A stretch of DNA of 64,000 nt from Clostridia bacterium (GTDB lineage Bacteria; Bacillota; Clostridia; Christensenellales; Borkfalkiaceae). Position 1 is the first letter of the stretch. Every line of letters starts with the position of its first letter. The notes beneath the pieces were generated by a model. The model was not told the origin of the DNA. It made no database searches and saw nothing but the letters and a program-made list of their open reading frames with translations. The translations under genes and the position numbers were made by a program. Positions 25,270 to 33,520 of the stretch are shown in pieces. The stretch lies in contig CAAGME010000037.1 of the NCBI GenBank assembly GCA_900770945.1, forward strand, positions 108,768 to 172,767. Direction: 5' to 3'.

Positions 25270-26397
25270 TTACTTTTTCAAGTGCGAAAGGTGCGTGTAG
25301 TAAAAGCATTCTATGCGACCGTTGTAGACTTTGCGCTTTTTGTCGGCTTTTCTGCCGAAGAGCCGCTCGAAGTCGGTAACGGGGGTGAGCGTGTAAAAAC
25401 ACCAATCTTCGTTGCGGCGGGCGACCTTGCCGAGGAGCGAATACAACCGCTCTATATCGGCGCGTTCGCTCAATCTTTCGCCGTACGGCGGGTTGGAAAT
25501 TACTACGCCGCGCTTTAAGTCGGAGTTGAAGTCTGCCATATCCGCGCAGGAAATTTTCAAAAAGTCGGCAACCCCTGCGGCTTTGGCGTGGCGGCGGCAA
25601 AGGGAAAGCTGCTTTTCGTCAATGTCCGAAGCAAAAATCGGGGTAGTTACCTTTTCAACGCGCTTAGCCATCGCTTCGGCTCGGCTTTGCTCAAAAACCT
25701 TTTTGTCGAAGTACTTATGAAAAGTAAAATCGAATTCGCGTTGAAGCCCGGGCGCAATACCGGCGGCTTTGCGCGCGGCCTCGATGGCAATTGTCCCCGT
25801 GCCGCAGAAAATGTCGGCGAAAGGTCTGTCCTTATTCCAGACCGACAAATCGATTAGCGCGGCGGCGAGAGTCTCTTTTATCTGCGCCTCGCCCGCAAGC
25901 GTTCTGTATCCGCGCTTATGAAGCCCTTCGCCCGAAGTATCGAGTGAAACGGTGGCAAAATCCTTGTGAACGGAAATTTCTATTCTGTATCTTTCGCCGC
26001 TTTCGGGGAGCGAAGAAAGCTTGTACGCCTTACAAAGTCGTTTTACAATCGCCTTTTTCGCTACCGACTGAACGGCTGTGAGTGCGTGAAGCTTGCTTTC
26101 GAAAAGCTTGATATCGAAGAACAGCTTGCAGTCCGCGGAAAGATAGTTTTCCCACGGGATAGCGGAAACACCGTCGAAAATCGAATCGAAGTCGGGTGCT
26201 TTGAATTCGGCAAGTTTTATGTAAACTCTTCCCGCGGTGGAAAGGTTGATATTGCAATCGGCAATGGTTTTTAAGTCGCCCTCGAAAGAAATTCTGCCGT
26301 TGATTGCGGGAACGTTGTCTTTTGTAATTCCTAAGTCGAAAAGCTCTCTTTTTGTTACGGCTTCAAGCCCCGCCGCAGCGGAAACTGTTATTATCAT
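25270..26397 (-). CDS. THUMP-domain 23S rRNA guanine methyltransferase, RlmL/YpsC-like
   Basis: SAM-dependent RNA N2-guanine methyltransferase, 375 residues. A THUMP/ferredoxin-like region covers about 1-160, with AAAGLEAVTKRELFDLG at the start and the RIEISVHKDFATVSLDTSGE strand. It then has GLHKRGYRTLAGEAQIKETL, the SAM loop FADIFCGTGTIAIEAA, and the catalytic NPPYGERL. The length fits the single-methylase Bacillota form, not the double-domain E. coli RlmL. It is the last gene of the run rbgA-rnhB and is followed by a bidirectional terminator. Confidence 0.92.
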   Translation of the reverse strand: MIITVSAAAGLEAVTKRELFDLGITKDNVPAINGRISFEGDLKTIADCNINLSTAGRVYIKLAEFKAPDFDSIFDGVSAIPWENYLSADCKLFFDIKLFESKLHALTAVQSVAKKAIVKRLCKAYKLSSLPESGERYRIEISVHKDFATVSLDTSGEGLHKRGYRTLAGEAQIKETLAAALIDLSVWNKDRPFADIFCGTGTIAIEAARKAAGIAPGLQREFDFTFHKYFDKKVFEQSRAEAMAKRVEKVTTPIFASDIDEKQLSLCRRHAKAAGVADFLKISCADMADFNSDLKRGVVISNPPYGERLSERADIERLYSLLGKVARRNEDWCFYTLTPVTDFERLFGRKADKKRKVYNGRIECFYYTHLSHLKK

Positions 26398-26449
26398 AAT
26401 TGAAAAAGTCCTTATATAAGTCGATTATCGCGTGTTTTTTTGAAAAAAA

Positions 26450-27067
26450 TCACACGAAGTTTTTGATGAAGGTTTTACGGTGAATCGGGCAAGGACCGTA
26501 TTTTTTTATAGCGTCTATATGCGCTTTCGTACCGTAACCTTTATGTTTTTCAAAACCGTATTCGGGGTATTCTAAGGCGTAACGTTCCATAAGCGTATCC
26601 CTGTACACTTTTGCGATTATCGAAGCCGCGCCCACGTTGTAGCTTTTTGCGTCGCCTTTTATGACGGACAGCGACGGAACGCAAAATTCCGTTTTAACCG
26701 CGTCAACGATAACCGAGTCGCACTTTTCAAGTCCCTTTACGGCGTCTTGCATGCACTTTATCGTGGCGTTTAAAATGTTGAGTTCGTCTATTTCGTCGGC
26801 TTCTACTTGGCAAATCTTATAAGAAACGGCGCGTTTTTTTATTTCTTCGGCAAGAATTTTACGCTTTTTTTCGGAAACTTTTTTGCTGTCGTCAATGCCA
26901 TCGATTAAAATATTTTCGTCAAGCGGCATAACGACCGCCGCACACACGACGGGACCGGCAAGCGGACCTCTGCCCACTTCGTCCACGCCCGCTATTAGCT
27001 TATAGCCCTGCTCTTTAAGTTCGTTTTCGTATAAAAGTTTTTCGTGAATATCAATTATTTTTTTCAT
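26450..27067 (-). CDS. rnhB: Ribonuclease HII
   Basis: Removes ribonucleotides from RNA:DNA hybrids and from DNA. 205 residues. Catalytic Asp-Glu lie in GVDEVGRGPLAGPV, further acidic residues in VIVDAVKTEF, and ASIIAKVYRD and YGFEKHKGYGTKAHIDAI complete the type-2 signature. The ATG overlaps the rbgA stop by ATGA. Confidence 0.97.
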   Translation of the reverse strand: MKKIIDIHEKLLYENELKEQGYKLIAGVDEVGRGPLAGPVVCAAVVMPLDENILIDGIDDSKKVSEKKRKILAEEIKKRAVSYKICQVEADEIDELNILNATIKCMQDAVKGLEKCDSVIVDAVKTEFCVPSLSVIKGDAKSYNVGAASIIAKVYRDTLMERYALEYPEYGFEKHKGYGTKAHIDAIKKYGPCPIHRKTFIKNFV

Positions 27068-27903
27068 ATTTTCTCTCTTTCAAGGCAGATAAGCCCTAAG
27101 CGTTGTTTGCGGAAATCGTCGAAAACGGCTTTGGCGCAACGGGAATAATCGTATTCGCCGCCGCGGATTAAAAACCCGCGTTTTTTGCAAATATTTTCGT
27201 AAACTTCAATCGGCGTTCCTCGTTCGACTCCGTATTTTTGAGTTAAAACTTCGGGATAAAGCGAAGAAAGTTCTTCGATAAAGTCAAGGCAAAGCGTTTC
27301 CTTGTCTAAAATATCGTCGTTTATCGCGCCGATATATGCTAAGTGGTGCGCGTAAGTCTGGTTTTCAAAGCTCGGCGGCATCGTTCCCGGGGTGTCGAGA
27401 AGTTCTATGTTTTCAAGCTTTATCCATTGCTTCCCCTTGGTAACGCCCGCCTTGTCCCCCGTGGCGGCTTGCTTTTTGCCCGACAGCGAGTTTATAACCG
27501 AGGACTTGCCCGTGTTAGGTATTCCGCAGACCATAACCCGCAAAGTTTTTTTGATTCCCCTTGCGGCTTTCGATTCGATTTTATCCTTAAACATATCGAT
27601 AATCGCCTTATAGACGGCTTTTCCGTCCTTTTGGCTCGTGCCGACGGTAGTTAAAACTCGCTTGCCGTCACTGATAAACGCCGAACGAAGTTTGTCCGCG
27701 TCGCGAGCTTCTATCGTGTCGATTTTATTCAAAAGGTATAAAACGGGCTTGTTGTTGAAAAGCTCGTTAAGCTTGAAGTTTATGCACGCAAACGGAGCGC
27801 GCGCATCGAGAACGTATATAATGCCGTCGCACAGTTTTATGTTTTCTTCCATCATTCTCAGGGCTTTTGTCATATGCCCGGGGAACCACTGTATCGGCTG
27901 CAT
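27064..27903 (-). CDS. rbgA: Ribosome biogenesis GTPase A (YlqF)
   Basis: Circularly permuted GTPase needed for late assembly of the 50S subunit. 279 residues from the ATG at 27903. Order G4-G1-G3 is visible: NKID near 58-61, GIPNTGKSSVINSL, then LLDTPGTMPP. The N-terminus MQPIQWFPGHMTKALRMM is diagnostic. The start codon shares one base with the trmD stop (TAATG) and the stop overlaps rnhB (ATGA), so the three are translationally coupled. The open frame continues upstream inside trmD but that part is another gene's frame. Confidence 0.96.
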   Translation of the reverse strand: MQPIQWFPGHMTKALRMMEENIKLCDGIIYVLDARAPFACINFKLNELFNNKPVLYLLNKIDTIEARDADKLRSAFISDGKRVLTTVGTSQKDGKAVYKAIIDMFKDKIESKAARGIKKTLRVMVCGIPNTGKSSVINSLSGKKQAATGDKAGVTKGKQWIKLENIELLDTPGTMPPSFENQTYAHHLAYIGAINDDILDKETLCLDFIEELSSLYPEVLTQKYGVERGTPIEVYENICKKRGFLIRGGEYDYSRCAKAVFDDFRKQRLGLICLEREKI

Positions 27904-28583
27904 TATTCGTTTTCTCCTTTCTTTATTAGGTCCGGGCGCATCTTCTTTGTGAGAGCGAGGCTCTCCTTTTTGCGCCATTTGTCTATTTCCGCATGGTTGC
28001 CGCTTAAAAGAACTTCCGGGACGGTAAGCCCCATAAATTCGCGCGGGCGGGTGTACTGCGGATATTCGAGCGTATCGCCCGTAAAAGTTTCGTCGGTTAA
28101 AGAATCGTTGCTCAAAACACCGTCGATATAACGGCAAACGGCATCGGAAACGACCATTGCGGGCAGTTCGCCGCCCGTTAAAACGTAATCGCCGATTGAG
28201 ATTTCTTCGTCGATATAGAGGTCTATTACGCGTTGGTCAACTCCCTCGTAATGTCCGCACAAAAGGAGCAGACGCTCGTATGAAAGCAACTCAGGCACCA
28301 TTTTTTGAGTGAACGTTTTGCCTTTAGGGGACATGTAGATGCGGCGGGCTTTATGTTCGGGGTCAATCGCCTCGATTGCAGACGCCACGGGCTGGGGCAT
28401 AAGCACCATTCCCGCGCCGCCGCCGAAAGTGTAATCGTCGCATTTTTTGTGTTTGTCAAGCGTGTAGTCGCGGATATCCGTCACGCGGATTTCCACCTTT
28501 TCAGCCTTGACCGCTCGCCCGATAACGCTTTCTTTAAGCGGAGTGAACATATCCGGAAAAAGCGTCAATATGTCGATTATCAT
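27903..28583 (-). CDS. trmD: tRNA (guanine-37-N1)-methyltransferase
   Basis: SPOUT methyltransferase that makes m1G37 and prevents frameshifting. 226 residues. IDILTLFPDMF at the start, DDYTFGGGAGMVL and the trefoil-knot segment IGDYVLTGGELPAMVV are intact. It overlaps rimM by one base and rbgA by one base. rplS, which usually follows trmD in this phylum, is absent here. Confidence 0.98.
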   Translation of the reverse strand: MIIDILTLFPDMFTPLKESVIGRAVKAEKVEIRVTDIRDYTLDKHKKCDDYTFGGGAGMVLMPQPVASAIEAIDPEHKARRIYMSPKGKTFTQKMVPELLSYERLLLLCGHYEGVDQRVIDLYIDEEISIGDYVLTGGELPAMVVSDAVCRYIDGVLSNDSLTDETFTGDTLEYPQYTRPREFMGLTVPEVLLSGNHAEIDKWRKKESLALTKKMRPDLIKKGENE

Positions 28584-29086
28584 TAGTTTTTCTCCCTGTA
28601 TGATATTACTTCGGTAAAGCGCGACGCGTCTACCGTTACCCTCTTTTCTTCTAAGTCTACTTTAGCGTTAAGGTCTTTTAGAAACGGCAAATACGCTTCG
28701 CCCTCGGACGTTTCGAGAGTGAAAATATCGACGTTCGAAGAAAAAACGTCTACAATTTTGCCTATCATTTTACCGCTTGAAAGATACAAATCCGAACCGA
28801 CTATATCCTCTATAAAATAGCTGTCGTCACTCTTTAAAATCTCTTCCTTTTCGCAATAAACTTCCTTTCCGCGCAAACATTCCGCGGCGTTTCTGTCAAA
28901 AATTCCGCCAAGACGCAAAAAGAGCGCGTTATCTCGCCCGGAAAGATTTAAAAGCGGATATTCGTTGCCGCCGATGTAGACTTTGTTTATGTTTTTAAGC
29001 GATTTTTCGCCGTCGGTATAGTCGGAGATTTTAACTTCTCCGTTTATGCCTTGCGGGCGTAAAACAATTCCTATAAGAATTTTCAT
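28583..29086 (-). CDS. rimM: 16S rRNA processing protein RimM
   Basis: Assembly factor for the 30S head, binds S19. 167 residues. The N-terminal barrel starts ILIGIVLRPQGINGEVKI, and the C-terminal PRC barrel covers about 90-167 (DIVGSDLYLSSGKMIGKIVD, then YLPFLKDL). AAAGG lies just before the ATG. One-base overlap with trmD. Confidence 0.96.
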   Translation of the reverse strand: MKILIGIVLRPQGINGEVKISDYTDGEKSLKNINKVYIGGNEYPLLNLSGRDNALFLRLGGIFDRNAAECLRGKEVYCEKEEILKSDDSYFIEDIVGSDLYLSSGKMIGKIVDVFSSNVDIFTLETSEGEAYLPFLKDLNAKVDLEEKRVTVDASRFTEVISYREKN

Positions 29087-29115
29087 AAGCCTTTTTAGGG
29101 GGAAAAAGGAGAAAT

Positions 29116-29361
29116 TTATGCAATTTCTCCCCTTTCCTTAATTTCGATATTGTACTTTTTGCCGCTTCTCGCGCTCGCGGATTTGACGATTGTTCTCAGT
29201 GCCTTTGCGATTTTGCCCTGGCGACCGATAACTTTGCCCATATCCTCGGGGTCGAGAGTAACGGTGATGGTGGTAACGTTACCCTTTTCCGTTTCGACGA
29301 ATTCAATCGCGTCCTTTTTTTCGGCGAATTGAAGTACGACGTATTTAACAAGATCTAACAT
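29116..29361 (-). CDS. khpA: KH-domain RNA-binding protein KhpA (YlqC)
   Basis: 81 residues, a single KH fold. The GxxG loop is in MGKVIGRQGKIAKALRTI. KhpA works with KhpB in RNA binding and cell-size control in Gram-positives. It has GGGAGG ahead of the ATG. Conserved position between rpsP and rimM. Confidence 0.96.
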   Translation of the reverse strand: MLDLVKYVVLQFAEKKDAIEFVETEKGNVTTITVTLDPEDMGKVIGRQGKIAKALRTIVKSASARSGKKYNIEIKERGEIA

Positions 29362-29379
29362 TTAAGCCTCCCTTAAAAG

Positions 29380-29676
29380 TTAACCCTTCTTCTTTTTGGG
29401 GTTGGTTTTAGCGGGCGAAAGCTTTGCGGGTTTTTCGATGATACCCTGGTTCAAAAGCAAAGCTCTTACCGTTTCGGTCGGCTGAACGCCTTTCGCAAGC
29501 CAATCTTTAGCTTTCGCTTCGTCGATTACGACCTCGGCGGGGTTAGAGATAGGATTGTAGTGACCGATTTTATCGATGTACTTACCGTCGCGAGCAACCC
29601 TCGAATCAACGATAACGATACGATAGAAAGGAGATTTTTTGTCGCCCATTCTGGTCAATCTCATTTTTACTGCCAT
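29380..29676 (-). CDS. rpsP: 30S ribosomal protein S16
   Basis: 98 residues. VKMRLTRMGDKKSPFYRIVI at the start and the ARDGKYIDKIGHYNP segment are diagnostic. A lysine-rich tail (SPAKTNPKKKKG) extends it slightly. GGAGG precedes the ATG. Confidence 0.98.
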   Translation of the reverse strand: MAVKMRLTRMGDKKSPFYRIVIVDSRVARDGKYIDKIGHYNPISNPAEVVIDEAKAKDWLAKGVQPTETVRALLLNQGIIEKPAKLSPAKTNPKKKKG

Positions 29677-29756
29677 TTGTATTTACCTCCGTAAAATATT
29701 GTCTTTTAATTGTTTTTTATGCGATAACCGCCTTATAGGCGGACTTATCTTTAATT

Positions 29757-31073
29757 TTAAAATTTGAAAGGCATCTTTTTGCCGTTCTTCATTTGCTTCA
29801 TCATCTGCTTGGATTGTTCAAAGCCTTTTAGAAGCTTGTTTATTTCCTGCAAAGAAGTTCCGCTGCCTTTTGCTATGCGCATTTTGCGCGAATAGTTCAA
29901 TATCGACGGGTTTTTGCGTTCCTTTTCCGTCATCGACTGTATGATTGCCTTGGTGCGGTACAGCGCCTTTTCGTCGATATCGCTTTCCTTTATTTTTAGC
30001 TTACCCATACCGGGGAGCATACCGAGTATTCCGCCCGCGCCGCCCATCTTTTTAACCATATCGATTTGCTCGATATAGTCGTTCAAATCAAAGCTGTTTT
30101 CGCGGAGCTTTTTCTCCATTTTTTTGGCTTGTTCTTCGGTGACGGCTTCTTGCGCCTTTTCGATAAGCGAAAGCACGTCCCCCATACCGAGTATTCGGTT
30201 AGCCATTCTGTCGGGGTAGAACGGTTCAAGGTCGGTGAGTTTTTCGCCCACGCCGCAGAACTTAATGGGTTTGCCCGTTACGGCTTTTACCGAAAGGCAC
30301 GCGCCGCCCCTCGTGTCGCCGTCAAGCTTGGTTAAGATAACGCCCGTAATTTCAAGGCGGCGGTTGAATTCTTCCGCAACGTTTACCGCGACCTGACCGG
30401 TCATGGAGTCAATCGTGAGCAAAATTTCCGTCGGCTCGACTGCGGCTTTGATGTTTTCAAGCTCCTGCATGAGTGCGTCGTCGATTTCAAGTCTGCCCGC
30501 GGTATCGATTATAACCGTATCGAAGCCGAATTTTTTTGCGTGTTCGATAGCGGCTTTCGCGGTGATAACGGGGTTTTGCGTACCCATTTCAAAAACTTCC
30601 GCGCCCGCGTTTTTGCCAACGACTTGCAGCTGTTTTATCGCTGCAGGGCGGTATATATCGCCCGCAACCAAAAGCGGCTTTTTGCCTTGCTTTTTGAGAT
30701 AGACGGCGAGCTTTCCGCAAAGCGTCGTTTTGCCCGCGCCCTGAAGCCCGCACATCATAATGACCGTCGGTAGCTTAGGCGAAACTTCTAACTTCGCATT
30801 CGTGCCGCCCATAAGCGCGACAAGTTCGTCGTTTACTATTTTGATAACTTGTTGAGCGGGGCTTAAACTTTTTAAAATTTCTTGCCCCTTAGCCTTTTCG
30901 GAAACGGTGTTCACAAAGTCCTTTACGACCTTGATGTTGACATCCGCCTCTAAGAGCGCGATACGGATTTCGCGCATTGCTTGCTTTATTTCAAGCTCGG
31001 TAAGCTTGCCGCGGTTGGTAAGCTTTGAAAAGGCGTGATTGATTTTTTCGCCGAGTGATGAAAAAAATGCCAT
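29757..31073 (-). CDS. ffh: Signal recognition particle protein Ffh (SRP54)
   Basis: Targets nascent membrane and secreted proteins with 4.5S RNA. 438 residues in N, G and M domains. GTPase motifs: GLQGAGKTTLCGKLA (G1), DTAGRLEID (G3), TKLDGDTRGGA (G4 region). The M domain from about 300 is methionine-rich and ends KQMMKQMKNGKKMPFKF. It follows ylxM by 9 bp. The 4.5S RNA is not in the window. Confidence 0.98.
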   Translation of the reverse strand: MAFFSSLGEKINHAFSKLTNRGKLTELEIKQAMREIRIALLEADVNIKVVKDFVNTVSEKAKGQEILKSLSPAQQVIKIVNDELVALMGGTNAKLEVSPKLPTVIMMCGLQGAGKTTLCGKLAVYLKKQGKKPLLVAGDIYRPAAIKQLQVVGKNAGAEVFEMGTQNPVITAKAAIEHAKKFGFDTVIIDTAGRLEIDDALMQELENIKAAVEPTEILLTIDSMTGQVAVNVAEEFNRRLEITGVILTKLDGDTRGGACLSVKAVTGKPIKFCGVGEKLTDLEPFYPDRMANRILGMGDVLSLIEKAQEAVTEEQAKKMEKKLRENSFDLNDYIEQIDMVKKMGGAGGILGMLPGMGKLKIKESDIDEKALYRTKAIIQSMTEKERKNPSILNYSRKMRIAKGSGTSLQEINKLLKGFEQSKQMMKQMKNGKKMPFKF

Positions 31074-31082
31074 TTTCCTATT

Positions 31083-31373
31083 TTACTCCAGAATTTCGAT
31101 AAGACCCTTCCTTTCTCCTTCGGGAAGCGTTTGGGCAAAATCCGCAATAGCTTTTTTGAGCTTTAAAACGCCGATTATGCTTTCGAACTTATCCATTTGC
31201 GCGCGCGCCTTTTTCAACGCGTCAGCCACAGCCTGACGGGTAACGCCCTTTTCCGCGGCGATTTCCGAAAGGCTCAAATCAAGCCCGTAATAGCTTTCCG
31301 TTATATCCGCCTGCGAATCGGTAAGCAAGCCGCCGTACACGGCGTAAAGATTAGCGTAATATAAATCTTTCAT
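31083..31373 (-). CDS. ylxM: UPF0122 DNA-binding protein YlxM
   Basis: 96 residues, a sigma-region-4-like helix-turn-helix: YGLDLSLSEIAAEKGVTRQA, then VADALKKARAQMDKFE. Usually found just before ffh and thought to bind SRP components; function not firmly known. First gene of the SRP/ribosome maturation operon. Confidence 0.94.
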   Translation of the reverse strand: MKDLYYANLYAVYGGLLTDSQADITESYYGLDLSLSEIAAEKGVTRQAVADALKKARAQMDKFESIIGVLKLKKAIADFAQTLPEGERKGLIEILE

Positions 31374-31414
31374 TACAACACCACGCTGTCAAGCAAAAAT
31401 GTTTTACACCTAAT

Positions 31415-31442
31415 ATTATACATAAATAAAAAACTTCGTCAA
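31415..31442 (-). promoter_or_regulatory. Sigma-A promoter of the ylxM-ffh-rpsP operon
   Basis: Minus strand: TTGACG, a 16-bp spacer, TATAAT, about 40 bp before ylxM. Confidence 0.75.
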
Positions 31443-31461
31443 GCGTTTTTCAAGCCTTTAA

Positions 31462-31500
31462 AGAAAAAAGCCCGCGTTTTAAACGGGTTTTCGCTTTTTT
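31462..31500 (-). terminator. Terminator overlapping the end of the first duplicated gene
   Basis: Minus strand: A-run, GCGAAAA, CCCG, 9-nt loop, CGGG, CTTTTTT. The outer AAAAAAG/CTTTTTT also pair. The stop codon at 31479-31481 lies in the loop. Confidence 0.6.
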
Positions 31501-32039
31501 GTTTGATTTTTGGAACTTGAAAGGCTTTCCAACTCGTCGGGAGTCGGGTCGACTTTAAAATGCGCTGAGAATATATATAATCTTTGCGATTGATAAATCA
31601 TTCTTGCAACTCTTACCCTGGTTACCAACTCATCCATAGGCACGCGAAGTCCTTTTTGATACCATTCATAAGGCTCGCTTAGATTGTAAAGATATTTAGA
31701 ATCGATAGGACTGTATCCGTCAAAACTCACTGCTTTTCTATCATTTACGGCACTTTCAAAGTCGTCGCTTTTCGTGGCAGAAAAGTCCTCAAAAAACTCA
31801 TCGTCACGTTCGGTTGTTTGGAAAACATAGTATTCCGTGCCGTCACCGTCAAACCCGACTGTTGTTCCTCTATTATGATATATGCATTCCCATTCTTCCG
31901 GAATATTTATTTTTAATTCTTTATTAGCTTTCGAGCGATAATCTATATTTCGATGACTACAACGATAAGAACAAAAGCCACAAAGAGAGCAAACGGCAAC
32001 AACTAATACAATAATAGTTACTATCTTACCTTTTTTCAT
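31479..32039 (-). CDS. Secreted or membrane-anchored protein, downstream copy of a tandem pair
   Basis: 186 residues from the ATG. A Lys-rich start, a hydrophobic segment (about 6-24) with cysteines (CSLCGFCSYRCSH), and an extracellular part of about 150 residues beginning ELKINIPEEWECIY. No family recognised. It shares with the next gene upstream the segments FQTTERD, SEPYEWYQK, RVP and an almost identical stretch HFKVDPTPDELESLSSS. AGGAGAGGTG lies 5 nt before the ATG; an in-frame GTG two codons earlier is less likely. It lacks a clear lipobox; the cysteine-rich end of the hydrophobic segment is odd. Confidence 0.75.
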   Translation of the reverse strand: MKKGKIVTIIVLVVAVCSLCGFCSYRCSHRNIDYRSKANKELKINIPEEWECIYHNRGTTVGFDGDGTEYYVFQTTERDDEFFEDFSATKSDDFESAVNDRKAVSFDGYSPIDSKYLYNLSEPYEWYQKGLRVPMDELVTRVRVARMIYQSQRLYIFSAHFKVDPTPDELESLSSSKNQTKKRKPV

Positions 32040-32073
32040 TATCACACCTCTCCTTTTGTAAACAGTCGTTTTA

Positions 32074-32105
32074 GGCAGTTATCCGAAAATCAACGGATAA
32101 CTGCC
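32074..32105. other. Perfect 12-bp hairpin between the duplicated genes
   Basis: GGCAGTTATCCG and CGGATAACTGCC form a perfect stem around 8 nt, upstream of the downstream copy. No T-run follows on the minus strand. A related but shorter CCGCC/GGCGG stem precedes the upstream copy near 32714-32731, so the leader was duplicated and then diverged. Confidence 0.6.
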
Positions 32106-32121
32106 GTCAACTGTTGCGTGT

Positions 32122-32688
32122 TTAGTAAATTTTTCTATACGGCAATTTTCTTTCGGAACTTGAAAGGCTTTCCAACTCGTCGGGAGTCGGGTCGACTTTA
32201 AAATGATCCGCAAATATATACAATCTTTCCGATTGATAAATCATATATACTTTTCTTAAGCACGTTACGAGTTCGTGTTTTGGTACACGCACATCTTTTT
32301 GATACCATTCGTAAGGTTCGCTAAAATCAAAAAGGTATTCCGAATCTATGTACATATGTTTATCAAGGTGAATACCTTCATCAAAGTTGATTCTCTTTTC
32401 TTCGATGACTTCTTCTTCAAAGTCCGTATCCGGTATCGCTGAAAAATCTTTGAAAAATTCTTCATCACGCTCGGTTGTTTGAAAAACATAGTATTCCGTA
32501 CCTTCGCCGTTAAAATAAGTACCACCATTATAATACGGGCATTCCCATTCTTCGGGTATATTTAATTTAAACTCCATATTAGCCAGTGAGCGATAGTCCG
32601 TATGGCTACAGCGATAAGAACAAAACCCGCAAAAAGCGCAAACAGCAACAACTAATACAATAATAGTTACTATCTTACCTTTTTTCAT
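32122..32688 (-). CDS. Secreted or membrane-anchored protein, upstream copy of a tandem pair
   Basis: 188 residues, paralogue of the gene just downstream. The first 20 residues and the leader (ribosome site and about 25 bp beyond) are nearly identical at the DNA level, while the middle of the protein has diverged (for example the insertion around IHLDKHMYIDSEYLFDFSEP). This suggests a recent duplication or gene conversion of the 5' end. Function unknown. Confidence 0.75.
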   Translation of the reverse strand: MKKGKIVTIIVLVVAVCAFCGFCSYRCSHTDYRSLANMEFKLNIPEEWECPYYNGGTYFNGEGTEYYVFQTTERDEEFFKDFSAIPDTDFEEEVIEEKRINFDEGIHLDKHMYIDSEYLFDFSEPYEWYQKDVRVPKHELVTCLRKVYMIYQSERLYIFADHFKVDPTPDELESLSSSERKLPYRKIY

Positions 32689-32785
32689 TATCACACCTCT
32701 CCTTTTGTAAACAGCCGCCTTAGGCGGTTATCCAAAAATCACGAATAGCAAGCCTAAGACGGTTCCGTTAAAAACTTATGAAAAA

Positions 32786-33490
32786 TTATTCCTTTATAAA
32801 GATAAGGCGGCGGCAGTTTTCACACTCTATCATTTTGTCCTTTTGGAGTTGCGAAACTTGCAATTTGGAAAGCTCCGTGCCGCAAGCCGAACAGTGCGTG
32901 TCCTTGGCTATAACGACCTCGTAGACAATCGGGAATTTGTTATCCTTGCGTTTTTCCTTGTATTTTGCCATATATTCGGGCGGAACGTCCTTGGCGATAT
33001 CGTCAAGCTTTTTTGTGATTGCAGACTTTTCCGCTTCCTTGGATTTTAAAAGTTCCTCGTACTTTTTCTTGTTCTCGTCGCGAACAGCCATCATTTCCTT
33101 GGTGTTTGCGGAGAGCTTTTTGTATTGGCGCAAAAGCTCGTCCATGTTCTTTTTGAGCGAATCGAGTTCCGATTCGAGCGAGGAAAACTGCGCGGCAAGT
33201 TCCTGCGATTTTTTCTTCAAAAACGCAACCGTGCTTTCTTCTTCGGCGTTGGTTGCCTCGTCGAATTCGCCCTTTTCCTCAACGAGCTTGTTGTATTTTT
33301 CGGTTAAATCGTCCATAGCGGACAACAAGGACTTAGCCCTGTCCTCTATCTGAGCCTTTGACTCGTTCACAGTTTTTAAAAATTTGGTGGCTTTCGCATA
33401 TTTTTTGAATTCCTCGCTGCCGCGGAGTTCGTCCTCTATTGCTTTAAGCTTTCTGTCCTCGGACTGGTATTCCATCAATTTTTCAAACAT
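32786..33490 (-). CDS. Coiled-coil protein with C-terminal C4 zinc ribbon (COG1579 type)
   Basis: 234 residues. Residues about 1-180 are heptad-rich coiled coil; the end has CSACGTELSKLQ and CENCRRLIF, four cysteines forming a zinc ribbon. The family is predicted to bind nucleic acid and is conserved next to nif3/trmK in Clostridia, as here. Precise role unknown. Confidence 0.88.
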   Translation of the reverse strand: MFEKLMEYQSEDRKLKAIEDELRGSEEFKKYAKATKFLKTVNESKAQIEDRAKSLLSAMDDLTEKYNKLVEEKGEFDEATNAEEESTVAFLKKKSQELAAQFSSLESELDSLKKNMDELLRQYKKLSANTKEMMAVRDENKKKYEELLKSKEAEKSAITKKLDDIAKDVPPEYMAKYKEKRKDNKFPIVYEVVIAKDTHCSACGTELSKLQVSQLQKDKMIECENCRRLIFIKE

Positions 33491-33520
33491 CGTCTGCTCC
33501 TTTTTTCGTTCGTTTCCGCG

